Assembly: GCF_028743495.1 (NCBI RefSeq)
Contig: NZ_CP117968.1
Source of the DNA: Allobacillus halotolerans
GTDB taxonomy: Bacteria; Bacillota; Bacilli; Bacillales; Alkalibacillaceae
Length of the DNA: 64,000 nt
Strand: one strand, 5' to 3'
Position numbers and translations under genes: made by a program
Part shown: positions 15,816 through 23,835 of the stretch, in pieces
Numbering within the stretch: the first letter of the stretch is position 1
Layout of the letters: the number at the start of each line of letters is the position of its first letter
Notes under the pieces: model-generated
The model's input: the letters and a program-made list of their open reading frames with translations, nothing else
The model's database searches: none
Told to the model about the DNA's origin: nothing

Positions 15816-17075
15816 TTAAACCTCTTTTCCTACAATGACACTCGTTTTCGTTCCCATAACGCGTTCAATGATGAATGTTAAACCTGTAAATAAGATCACC
15901 GAACCGATCATGCCATTTAGTGGTGGAATCCCTGGAAGAAACTGCGCGGCCGCAAATCCACCAACCCACGCGATAATCGCCGGCCACCGAACAGCTTGGA
16001 ATGTTGTCTCTTTCAGTGGTGCATAGTGTCCTTTTCTTAAAATAAAGAAATCCGCAAGTAAAATCGCGCCAATTGGCGGTAGGGCAGCTCCTAATAAGGA
16101 TAACCAGCCGACGAAATTATTGTATAACCACATCGCAAAGATTGTTCCGATGATTCCGTTGATAATGACGAGCTTGCTTTTTTTCATTTTCGTGATATTC
16201 GAAAAGCCTAAGCCAGATGCATATAGCGCGTTATCATTCGTCGTCCAAATGTTTAACCCGAGAACGATAATCGCTGGAACAATTAACCCTTGCACAAACA
16301 TGACCTCTGAAATGTCTCCAAATCCAGTAGCGATTGCCCCAACTGCACCGAATAAGAACATCAACGAATTTCCGATGAAAAACGCAATCAATGTAATGAT
16401 GACGGCTGATTTTTTCGTTTTCGCAAACCGAACGAAATCAGGAGTCAATGTTCCTGCACTCGCAAACGATCCAACACAAATCGTTAATGCGGCGGCGAGT
16501 CCTAATGACGTTTCGGGTTGATAGTTAGCTAATTGAGCGATGCCACCTAGATCATCAACTGCAATTCCAATGGATACACTTCCGATAATGGCGATGGCAG
16601 GAACCGCTATAAAACTTAAAATGGCCAAGGCCTTCATGCCATAAAACGCGGATGCCGTCATGACAATACCTGAAAGGATGACTAACAGCCACATATCAAT
16701 GCCTGTCACCTTGTGTACAGGAACAGCGAACATTGCCAAGCCCACACCGAACCAACCGACTTGTGTTGCGCCTAGTAAAAATGAAGCTAAATACGAACCC
16801 TTTTCACCAAATGCGTATCTTGCAAGCAAGTGTGTCGACAAACCCGTTTTTGCAGCCATATACGCTAAGCCACTCGTGTATAGCCCAAGAATTAAGTTTC
16901 CTAATAACACCATCCAAATGAACTCTTGGAAGGTTAATCCCAATCCTAGTTCGCCACCCGACAACATACTTGCTGAGAAAAACGTTAATCCCATCATCAC
17001 CGCAAACATTTTCATAAAACCGACCCGATGAGATTGTGGTACTGCACGTAATGAAAATTCATGATCCATATTCAA
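15816..17075 (-). CDS. codB: Cytosine permease (NCS1 family)
   Basis: 419 residues with twelve transmembrane helices. The N-terminal EFSLRAVPQSHRVGFMKMFAVMMGLTFFSASML segment, the FASAGTLTPDFVRFAKTKKSA motif and the LNIWTTNDNALYASGLGFSNI motif match CodB-type permeases. It imports cytosine for the CodA encoded 3 nt downstream. About 60 bp upstream begins a leader with a PyrR-type anti-antiterminator, an antiterminator and a terminator. Confidence 0.93.
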   Translation of the reverse strand: MNMDHEFSLRAVPQSHRVGFMKMFAVMMGLTFFSASMLSGGELGLGLTFQEFIWMVLLGNLILGLYTSGLAYMAAKTGLSTHLLARYAFGEKGSYLASFLLGATQVGWFGVGLAMFAVPVHKVTGIDMWLLVILSGIVMTASAFYGMKALAILSFIAVPAIAIIGSVSIGIAVDDLGGIAQLANYQPETSLGLAAALTICVGSFASAGTLTPDFVRFAKTKKSAVIITLIAFFIGNSLMFLFGAVGAIATGFGDISEVMFVQGLIVPAIIVLGLNIWTTNDNALYASGLGFSNITKMKKSKLVIINGIIGTIFAMWLYNNFVGWLSLLGAALPPIGAILLADFFILRKGHYAPLKETTFQAVRWPAIIAWVGGFAAAQFLPGIPPLNGMIGSVILFTGLTFIIERVMGTKTSVIVGKEV

Positions 17076-17134
17076 TTCCCCCTTGTCTTTTCACTGGCAC
17101 CAAGTCGAACAAGGAGATTCACAGATTTTCGCAC

Positions 17135-17258
17135 AAAAAAAGCTCCTTGCCCGACCGACAAGAAGCTTTTAGAAATAGAATGACGTCCTGCAACTTGCAT
17201 ACACGTATCCCATTTCTAAACCGTTGTCCTTGTCAGTCTCTCTGGACTGAATTAAAGG
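17135..17258 (-). promoter_or_regulatory. PyrR-responsive transcription attenuator of codBA
   Basis: The minus-strand leader contains AGTCCAGAGAGACTGACAAG (17227-17251), the conserved PyrR-binding hairpin loop. It is followed by an antiterminator, where TTTAGAAAT (17212-17220 region) pairs with ATTTCTAAA (17168-17176 region). A terminator comes next, AAGCTTCTTG with CAAGGAGCTT and a seven-T tail (17135-17170). The antiterminator strand overlaps the terminator base, so the two are exclusive. UMP- or UTP-bound PyrR would stabilise the first hairpin and switch codBA off. Confidence 0.88.
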
Positions 17259-17326
17259 TACCCATATGTGATTGTACTCATTATTGCAATGTGATCGTCG
17301 ATTGTCAAGATGAAGTTGGGCTTAGT

Positions 17327-17425
17327 TTAAAAATTCTTCTTATGAAGCTCACTGACTTCCGCGGCCAATTCAGGGACCGGACCATCTATCTCCGCGTCGC
17401 GAACCACCTCTTGAATCGGTAAATT
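17327..17425 (-). pseudogene. Remnant of a second guanine-deaminase-like gene (3' end only)
   Basis: The minus strand translates to NLPIQEVVRDAEIDGPVPEL followed by AAEVSELHKKNF and a stop. This closely matches the last 37 residues of the intact gene at 18380-18862 (NLSIQEVIRDAVVDGPVPEL...). No catalytic part remains. It is a diverged partial copy, so the segment 17426-18379 is flanked by direct repeats of a gene 3' end. Confidence 0.8.
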
Positions 17426-17516
17426 GTAAACAAGTGAATCCTACATCCGTACGGTTTAGTGTAGTGGCAAATTTAGGTCTACATGTATCACTTTTGAAAC
17501 GTCTAAACTCCTATTA

Positions 17517-17966
17517 TCAGCCATAGTATTTAATTATTTTTGGTTCGTAGTTTGATATTACTTCAAAAACATCATCTCCAGTCAGATATAAATGATGCTC
17601 TACTGTGGGATAAAGTTGTTTATTAGCTATATGGTTATCGTCAAATGACTTAATATAGGAAGAATTAGATACTTTAAAAAAATATGGGGATTCATCTGAA
17701 TTTAAATAGGAAAAATCTTGATCTAACCTACTCAAATCTGACCTCCCTATCTCCGTTCCATACCGAAAGCTCCAAACAACGTACTCTAAAGGGCATTCCT
17801 GATCATACACAATTTTTATTCTATTACTATAAAAGTCTTTGAAAATTATGGTCAATGAATCGGGCTTGCAAGCCACTTCCTCCATAACTATTTCTGATGG
17901 GTTTTTACCCTTTAAAGTCATGTCAGGTTGCCAAACATGGAGTTTTTCTCCATTTTTTTTCTTCAT
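17517..17966 (-). CDS. Hypothetical protein, possible toxin-immunity protein
   Basis: 149 residues from the ATG at 17966 (MKKKNGEKLHVWQPDMTLKG); TAAGGTAG lies about 10 nt upstream. It is soluble and acidic-aromatic, with no signal peptide or membrane helix. The end reads HHLYLTGDDVFEVISNYEPKIIKYYG. I recognise no named family. Directly upstream on the same strand is debris resembling the C-terminus of a polymorphic toxin (17981-18130), whose stop overlaps this gene's ribosome binding site. Toxin-then-immunity order suggests an orphan immunity protein. Confidence 0.5.
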   Translation of the reverse strand: MKKKNGEKLHVWQPDMTLKGKNPSEIVMEEVACKPDSLTIIFKDFYSNRIKIVYDQECPLEYVVWSFRYGTEIGRSDLSRLDQDFSYLNSDESPYFFKVSNSSYIKSFDDNHIANKQLYPTVEHHLYLTGDDVFEVISNYEPKIIKYYG

Positions 17967-17980
17967 TATAATCAACTACC

Positions 17981-18130
17981 TTATTTATATCTAATTTTGT
18001 CCCAAACCCTCGAGTTTGATGCTGGATATTGCAGAGTTGGTTTACCTGTAGATGTTGCTCTTGGATAATATGTTACAGTCTTTCCATATTAAACTTTAAC
18101 AGAGCCATCACTTTTAAGTTTAAATTATGA
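17981..18130 (-). pseudogene. Debris of a polymorphic-toxin C-terminus
   Basis: The minus strand reads KSDGSVKV, stop, YGKTVTYYPRATSTGKPTLQ, then YPASNSRVWDKIRYK and a stop. A C-terminal '...DKIRYK' after a 'GKPTLQY' strand is the usual look of secreted polymorphic-toxin ends. The in-frame stop and the lack of an upstream open frame show decay. The neighbouring gene at 17517 would be the matching immunity gene. Confidence 0.4.
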
Positions 18131-18224
18131 TGATCAAATTAAATCCAGAATCTATAACTCCAACTTTTAATTAGGAATCGGTTCTTTACTTCCATTTGTC
18201 ATTACGACAATTCTGATCTACTCT

Positions 18225-18362
18225 TTAAACCTTTGTACAAGCGTAAAGTGCTTCATACCCCAGCTCACCAACTCGATAAACTGAACGCTCATACATTTGA
18301 AAAATACCTAGTGTTCCAATACAAAAAAAGCCAGTTATCCAGTAACGATACTTAACATTCAC
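18225..18362 (-). CDS. Possible 45-residue membrane peptide
   Basis: A GTG-initiated frame encodes MNVKYRYWITGFFCIGTLGI followed by FQMYERSVYRVGELGYEALYACTKV. It has one hydrophobic helix and a polar tail. AGTAGG precedes the start. It sits between the guanine-deaminase-like gene and the toxin debris and could equally be another broken fragment. Confidence 0.3.
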   Translation of the reverse strand: MNVKYRYWITGFFCIGTLGIFQMYERSVYRVGELGYEALYACTKV

Positions 18363-18379
18363 CCTACTTACTCAGCCAA

Positions 18380-18862
18380 TTAAAGATTCTTCTGATGAAG
18401 CTGAACATGAAGCTCACGGACTTCCTCTGCCAACTCAGGGACAGGACCATCTACTACCGCGTCACGAATCACCTCTTGAATTGAAAGGTTCCGAACCGGT
18501 GAAGGCCCAACTCCCATTTCATTCATCCACTCCACCAATTGCTCAGACGAGCTCGCATATACAATTCGTCCTAGACCGACCCAACCATGAGCCGCCGCAC
18601 ACATCGGGCAATGCTCACCAGACGTATAAACCGTCGCCTTGCTTCTTTCCTCAGGACTCATATTATTCGCCGCCCAGCGCGCCAAAGCAAACTCCGGGTG
18701 CTGGGTATGATCTCCGCCAGCCACATGGTTGTGGTCTTCATGGAGTACCTTCCCATCCGCAGAAACAAGAACAGAACCGAATGGCTCATCTCCTTTATCG
18801 AGCGCCTCTTTAGCTAATTCAACACAACGGCGTAAGTGCTTTATATCCACTTCAGTAATCAT
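18380..18862 (-). CDS. Nucleoside/guanine deaminase (CMP/dCMP deaminase fold)
   Basis: 160 residues. The zinc site is HPEFALARWA (His plus catalytic Glu; most relatives have HAE) and SGEHCPMCAAAHGWVG (PCxxC-type cysteines, here HCPMC). The N-terminal DKGDEPFGSVLVSADGKVLHE is typical of guanine deaminase and tRNA-adenosine-deaminase relatives. The C-terminal extension, NLSIQEVIRDAVVDGPVPEL..., argues for a purine deaminase rather than TadA. It lies near codBA, so nucleobase salvage is likely. Part of its 3' end is duplicated at 17327-17425. Confidence 0.8.
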   Translation of the reverse strand: MITEVDIKHLRRCVELAKEALDKGDEPFGSVLVSADGKVLHEDHNHVAGGDHTQHPEFALARWAANNMSPEERSKATVYTSGEHCPMCAAAHGWVGLGRIVYASSSEQLVEWMNEMGVGPSPVRNLSIQEVIRDAVVDGPVPELAEEVRELHVQLHQKNL

Positions 18863-19089
18863 CGGAAAGCCCCCTCAATATTTTTATTACCAACATTTAA
18901 GTTAGCATACTTTTAGATGGCGAACACATTATACGCTTATCAAGCAATAGGATAATTACTAAGTTCTATATAATTTATAAAAATAAACAATTATCATTAA
19001 AACTTTAAAAAATAAAACAAAAATCATTTTATTTTTAATTTATTTCATGTAAAATGATACCAAGAATAATTTCAGGGGGAGTGTTAGAT

Positions 19090-19842
19090 TTGAATCAATT
19101 TAAATTTAATCCGCAAGATAGTCAAATGATTGTAAATGGTATTGTTGAAGGGTATCGGGAGTATATTGAACATCGTAAAGACCGTCACGAAATTATGGCA
19201 ATTAGTTCTGCCTTTGCTTGGACAAAAGGAAACTTCATAGAAAGTAAAATTGCACAAATCAGCCCTCTTCTTAGTCTAAAATACAAGTTCGCAAAGGCAG
19301 GATTAACATGGGATTATTTGCAATTTATTCATGAAGATACAAAAAAACTTTTTCTCATTAAAAATGCAGCTTATTTTAACGAAGATAACTTCTCACAGGC
19401 TTTATTACCCAATCAGCAGAAAAGTAAGGGCCCTCGTAGAACCTACCTACACGAACTATCAAAAATAAACCAACATATTGAATTTACGTCTGACTATCAA
19501 CCCAAAAGTGAATATGAAATAACTGAGCAACTATCTTTATTTATACCCGAGAAACAAATAAGAGATGATTTAGAAAAAATTCAAAAAGACTATAATGAAT
19601 TCCACATCCTAACGTACAGCATTGACGACGCATATCAAATCTCTGAAATCATTCATTATATACCCAACCCGACGAATAACATTGCATACAGAATCGAGGA
19701 CCTGTCAAAATATATCTCAGGTGCAGAATTAACAGATGAGGAACGTGAAGTAATTGCACCAGATCAAGATAGTGATATAATTGACCCTGCAGCATATGAT
19801 ATAGGAATCATTGAGGATGAGAACGAAGAAGAAAGTAATTAA
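19090..19842 (+). CDS. DUF5986-like protein paired with an ImmA/IrrE regulator
   Basis: About 250 residues from the TTG at 19090 (MNQFKFNPQDSQMIVNGIVE), with AGGGGGAG about 9 nt upstream. It is soluble. Noteworthy segments are GYREYIEHRKDRHEIMAISSAFAWTKGNFIE, AKAGLTWDYLQFIHED, and a strongly acidic C-terminus (EDENEEESN). From memory this resembles the DUF5986 family, but I could not search. The next gene starts 27 nt downstream and encodes an HTH-ImmA/IrrE protein. The pair is AT-rich compared with its neighbours and stands alone between metabolic operons, which suggests a toxin-antitoxin-like or defence module. Confidence 0.6.
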   Translation: MNQFKFNPQDSQMIVNGIVEGYREYIEHRKDRHEIMAISSAFAWTKGNFIESKIAQISPLLSLKYKFAKAGLTWDYLQFIHEDTKKLFLIKNAAYFNEDNFSQALLPNQQKSKGPRRTYLHELSKINQHIEFTSDYQPKSEYEITEQLSLFIPEKQIRDDLEKIQKDYNEFHILTYSIDDAYQISEIIHYIPNPTNNIAYRIEDLSKYISGAELTDEEREVIAPDQDSDIIDPAAYDIGIIEDENEEESN

Positions 19843-19869
19843 TTTTTTATTTTAGTAAGGGGGAGCTTT

Positions 19870-21051
19870 ATGTTTATTGGTGAAAATTTAGCTAACCTTC
19901 GCATCATGCACGGATATTCACGAAAACAGCTCTCTGAAAAGTTGAATGTAACAGAGCAAGCCATCTGGCAATACGAAAATAATTACACGTCTCCTAAAAT
20001 GCAAATAGTTAATGATTTGAAGTCAATCTTTAACGTAAAAAGCAAATTCTTTTATAAAAGTGACGTATTGAATCGATACTGTGAACCAAGTAATATCCCA
20101 GTTATGAACATTGCATACCGGTCTAAAATAAAAAATGTAATTTCAAAGACACAAGCAGAAGCCAAACACATTGAATATCTGGATAGCTTTGTTAATTATC
20201 TTACGACGAAATTATCTCTTCCTACTCAAAGAATCATTCAACTAAGAGACGAAGTTATTAACTATCTAAATACGACATCCGATGATCGAGAAGTACAAAT
20301 AAGCACAGTAGCTGAAATTGCACGAAGCAAACTAGGGTTTCGAGATGACACAAATGATGACCTGATGTTTTTAGTTGAAAAAAGCGGTATCTTTATATTT
20401 GAAAAAGCAATTGGAGAAGAAATCGATGCTTATAGTTTATGGACTAACAGTGACCGACCTTTCATTATTTTAGGTAATATGAAAAGGTCTTCTGTTCGAA
20501 GAAACTTCGATATTGCACATGAGCTTGGTCATTTGCTTCTTCATTATAAAGTTGAATTCACTAACCTTGATACAAAAGAACATAAAAATATAGAAAATGA
20601 AGCAAATCTTTTTGCGGGTGCTTTTTTATTACCAAAAAAGTCTTTCTTGCAAGATATGGAAACAGTTTCTCGTGTTACTAATCCCGATGCTTATTTAGAT
20701 TTAAAAAAGAAATGGAAAACATCACTTCAAGTTTTAGGTTATAGAGCGGCTAATTTAGGTATACTGGACTCCAAAAATCACCGTAATTTTTATGCTGCCT
20801 TACATCGAAAAGATTATCTAAAAAGAGAACCACTCGACGAATCTTTATCGATTCAAAGACCGCACAAAATTAAATCAATTATTGATTTAGTGACTAAAAA
20901 GGAATTAATTGATCTACGTGAGATGATGGAGAAAGACTGGATGGTAGAAGTTCAATTTTTTAACCGAATAACCGGTATTGAAGTAGATTTTTTTAATAAT
21001 TATCTAAAAAAGGATTATGACTTTGAACTGTTACATGTTGAAAATTCATAA
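19870..21051 (+). CDS. XRE-type HTH plus ImmA/IrrE metallopeptidase protein
   Basis: 393 residues. Residues 5-60 form a Cro/CI helix-turn-helix (NLRIMHGYSRKQLSEKLNV, then AIWQYENNYTSPKMQIVNDL). Residues 170-270 are an ImmA/IrrE (DUF955) zinc peptidase with the HExxH motif in FDIAHELGHLLLHYK and the downstream ENEANLFAGAFLLP containing the third-ligand Glu. The remaining C-terminal 120 residues are unassigned. Family members cleave or regulate partner repressors, or act as antitoxins. GGGGGAG precedes the ATG. It is co-transcribed with the preceding gene and ends at a strong terminator. Confidence 0.88.
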   Translation: MFIGENLANLRIMHGYSRKQLSEKLNVTEQAIWQYENNYTSPKMQIVNDLKSIFNVKSKFFYKSDVLNRYCEPSNIPVMNIAYRSKIKNVISKTQAEAKHIEYLDSFVNYLTTKLSLPTQRIIQLRDEVINYLNTTSDDREVQISTVAEIARSKLGFRDDTNDDLMFLVEKSGIFIFEKAIGEEIDAYSLWTNSDRPFIILGNMKRSSVRRNFDIAHELGHLLLHYKVEFTNLDTKEHKNIENEANLFAGAFLLPKKSFLQDMETVSRVTNPDAYLDLKKKWKTSLQVLGYRAANLGILDSKNHRNFYAALHRKDYLKREPLDESLSIQRPHKIKSIIDLVTKKELIDLREMMEKDWMVEVQFFNRITGIEVDFFNNYLKKDYDFELLHVENS

Positions 21052-21065
21052 AATCTTCTGTAACT

Positions 21066-21106
21066 AAAAAAGGTAGAACCCTATTACAATGGGTCTACCT
21101 TTTTTC
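21066..21106. terminator. Bidirectional terminator between the ImmA/IrrE unit and the hut cluster
   Basis: AAAGGTAGAACCC and GGGTCTACCTTT pair with one mismatch, flanked by A and T runs. It serves the plus-strand pair and the convergent minus-strand hut operon. Confidence 0.85.
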
Positions 21107-21134
21107 TTGTTATTTAATTCAATTGAATCTCCCG

Positions 21135-22469
21135 TCAAAGCAGTAAAAAAGCGATCGGTGTTGCGATCAAAATCGTAAGAATTGTTCGTTCGATCCAAAT
21201 GATAATCAACTTAGGAATACTGACTTCGATATCCGTTGCCAAGATTGTTGGAATCGTTGCAGAGAAGAAAATAATCGCTGAAACGGATAGAACCCCCATG
21301 ACAAATTTCGTTACTAAAGAGGCATCCACAACCATCAATGCCGGCAAGAACATTTCGGCGATTTCTACAGCTGCTGCTTTGGCTGCCAATAAAGGCTCTG
21401 GAAGTTGAACCAATAGCGTAAATGGATAGAAAATATAGCCGATTATATCAAATACAGGTGTGTAAGTAGATAGGATTAATCCTAAAAGTCCGACAGACAG
21501 AATGGTTGGCAAAATGGACGCTGCCATAATAACGCCATCTTTGAAATTGATCCAGACGTTTTTCAGTAATGGTAAGGAATCGTTTGCGACAGACATCCCT
21601 TCATCCCACGCAGCTTTGAGTCGATTTCCCTTAGGTTGAACTTCTGGAGTTCCCTCTTGCCCTTGGTAATAGTCTTCACTGACTATGTTTAATGGCCAAA
21701 TTCTAACTGTGATAGCGGTTACAAGAAAAGTAACAAACAATGTGACCCAAAAATACGTATTCCATATGTGCATAATGTCTAGCGTGCTGGCTACGACCAC
21801 CATGAATGTTGCTGACACTGTCGAGAATCCAGTTGCGATAATCCACGCTTCTTTCAGTGTGTACTTCCCTTCTTTATACACGCGGTTGGTGATCAACATC
21901 CCGATTGAATAACTTCCTACGAATGAAGCCACTGCATCAATTGCTGATCGACCCGGTGTTTTCCAAACAGGTCGCATGATCGGCTGAACCAAGACACCGA
22001 TGAACTCTAAAAATCCATAACCGACTAACAAAGCCAAAAAGACTGCACCGATTGGGACTAAGACGCCAACTGAAGTAACTAAGTTATTAAAAAGAAATGG
22101 ACCTAAACCTGGATTGAAGAGCCAAGCTGGTCCGAAATCGAACACGAGCATGAAGGCGAATATGGCTCCAGCTATCTTAAACATCGATAAGCCAATAACG
22201 ACTTTATTTTTGTTCCACGTTTTATTCGCAAAGGGGTAAATCGCTCCGAAAACGATAACCGCTAGAATATAGTACGGTACGGCAGCTGTGAAATTCTCTC
22301 TAATAAATGTCACCATATGATCAAGCATAATACTCGATGAACCATTGATCGTAATGGGAATGAAAAACATAAACGCTCCTATAAAACTGTAACCGATAAA
22401 CTTAAGTATATTATGCCAATTCGTGTGGTGCTCCTCCTGTGGTTGATGCACTTGCTTTTCTGCTTCCAT
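21135..22469 (-). CDS. YjiH family transporter with nucleoside-recognition (Gate) domain
   Basis: 444 residues with about ten to eleven helices. It opens with a soluble His/Glu-rich tail (EAEKQVHQPQEEHHTNWHNI), followed by IGYSFIGAFMFFIPITINGSSSIMLDH and a Gate-domain core (GRSAIDAVASFVGSYSIGMLITNRVYKEGKYT). The ATG at 22469 is chosen because GGGAGG lies 8 nt before it and only 2 nt before the ATG at 22475. It is the last gene of the hut cluster, which suggests uptake of histidine, urocanate or a related compound. A hairpin separates it from hutI. Confidence 0.85.
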   Translation of the reverse strand: MEAEKQVHQPQEEHHTNWHNILKFIGYSFIGAFMFFIPITINGSSSIMLDHMVTFIRENFTAAVPYYILAVIVFGAIYPFANKTWNKNKVVIGLSMFKIAGAIFAFMLVFDFGPAWLFNPGLGPFLFNNLVTSVGVLVPIGAVFLALLVGYGFLEFIGVLVQPIMRPVWKTPGRSAIDAVASFVGSYSIGMLITNRVYKEGKYTLKEAWIIATGFSTVSATFMVVVASTLDIMHIWNTYFWVTLFVTFLVTAITVRIWPLNIVSEDYYQGQEGTPEVQPKGNRLKAAWDEGMSVANDSLPLLKNVWINFKDGVIMAASILPTILSVGLLGLILSTYTPVFDIIGYIFYPFTLLVQLPEPLLAAKAAAVEIAEMFLPALMVVDASLVTKFVMGVLSVSAIIFFSATIPTILATDIEVSIPKLIIIWIERTILTILIATPIAFLLL

Positions 22470-22496
22470 TTGCATAACCTCCCATAGGTAAAATAA

Positions 22497-22531
22497 AGCT
22501 CTGTTAAAAATCTTTAAGATTTAACAGAGCT
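22497..22531 (-). terminator. Intergenic hairpin between hutI and the yjiH-type gene
   Basis: AGCTCTGTTAAA and TTTAACAGAGCT form a perfect 12 bp stem followed on the minus strand by TTATTTT. It probably attenuates read-through from hutI into the transporter gene. Confidence 0.7.
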
Positions 22532-22545
22532 GCACAACATAACAT

Positions 22546-23808
22546 CTAGTTTTCTACGACTACTTTTCCTTTTTTAATTACTTGGTCAATATGGTTCATG
22601 CCATAGTTGTACGATAGTTTGAGATAGTTCGACACACCGAAAATAGCTACGTCCGCTTGTTTTCCCACCTCCAAACTACCGATTTGTTCTGCTTTACCAA
22701 TGGCGTGTGCAGCGTTAATCGTTGTTGCGACCAACACTTCTTCTGGAGTCATGCCCATTTTCAAACAGCCTAGGTTCATAATGAATTGCAAAGACAATGT
22801 CGGGGATGAACCTGGATTGGCATCTGTCGATAGGGCTACAGCAACGCCTTGGTCGATCATCTTCCTTGCATCGGCATACTCAGCCATCAAGAAAAATGCT
22901 GTTCCTGGCAATAGCACACCGATGACATTTTTTTCTGCCATTTGTCGGATTCCTTCATCAGAAGCTTTCAATAGATGGTCAGCTGAAATGGCTCCGACTT
23001 CAGCGGCTAATTCTGCTCCACCGTATGGTTCGATTTCATCGGCATGAATTTTCGGAATGAGACCATGTTCTTTTCCAGCTTGTAAAATACGCCGTGATTG
23101 CTCAGGTGTAAATACACCTCTTTCACAAAACACATCATTGAATGTAGCTAACCCTTTCTTGGCCACTTCAGGAATCATCTCTTCAATGACACGGTTGACG
23201 AATGGTTCTGGGTTTTCCTTTTCATCCATCGGAATGGCATGCGCACCCATGAAGGTAGAAACGATATCCATCTCATGGTCTTCAGCAAGCTTTTTCGCTA
23301 CTTCCAGTTGTTTCATCTCATGCTCAATGGAAAGTCCGTAGCCACTTTTGGCTTCTACGGTTGTGACTCCATACTCAAAGAATGTATCGAGCCGCTTCTT
23401 CGACTCTTCATAAAGTTGATCGAAGCTTGCTTCCTTCGTCGCTTCAGTCGTTGCATGAATCCCGCCACCAGCATTCATAATTTCCATATAGGTTTTGCCT
23501 TTGAGGCGCATCGCATATTCATTCTCTCGCGTACCTGCATGAACGAGATGTGTATGTGGATCGATTAATCCTGGCGTTACTAGCTTACCAGTCGCATCGA
23601 TTACCTTTGATTGAGCAACTAACTCCGCATGGTCTTTTTCGATATCCTCAAGCATTCCCACTGCTTGAATCGTTCCATCCTTTATCAGGACACTGCCATT
23701 TTCAATTACCCTTAAGTCGCTCATTTTTTCTCGTTTCGCGGGTTGGTTAGAATAACCCTTCGTCGTCACTAGCTGTGATGCATTTTTGATAAGTAGTAGT
23801 TCTGACAT
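22546..23808 (-). CDS. hutI: Imidazolonepropionase
   Basis: 420-residue amidohydrolase. The zinc HxH is in VTPGLIDPHTHLVHAGTRENEY. Other signatures are MEIMNAGGGIHATTEATKEA, TTVEAKSGYGLS, STFMGAHAIP, KIHADEIEPYGGAELA and ALSTDANPGSSPTLSLQFIMN. It hydrolyses 4-imidazolone-5-propanoate to N-formimidoyl-L-glutamate, the third step of histidine breakdown. The length is standard. It is preceded by hutU 27 nt upstream on the same strand. Confidence 0.97.
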   Translation of the reverse strand: MSELLLIKNASQLVTTKGYSNQPAKREKMSDLRVIENGSVLIKDGTIQAVGMLEDIEKDHAELVAQSKVIDATGKLVTPGLIDPHTHLVHAGTRENEYAMRLKGKTYMEIMNAGGGIHATTEATKEASFDQLYEESKKRLDTFFEYGVTTVEAKSGYGLSIEHEMKQLEVAKKLAEDHEMDIVSTFMGAHAIPMDEKENPEPFVNRVIEEMIPEVAKKGLATFNDVFCERGVFTPEQSRRILQAGKEHGLIPKIHADEIEPYGGAELAAEVGAISADHLLKASDEGIRQMAEKNVIGVLLPGTAFFLMAEYADARKMIDQGVAVALSTDANPGSSPTLSLQFIMNLGCLKMGMTPEEVLVATTINAAHAIGKAEQIGSLEVGKQADVAIFGVSNYLKLSYNYGMNHIDQVIKKGKVVVEN

Positions 23809-23835
23809 GTGAATTCTCCTTCTCTATGAAATGAC

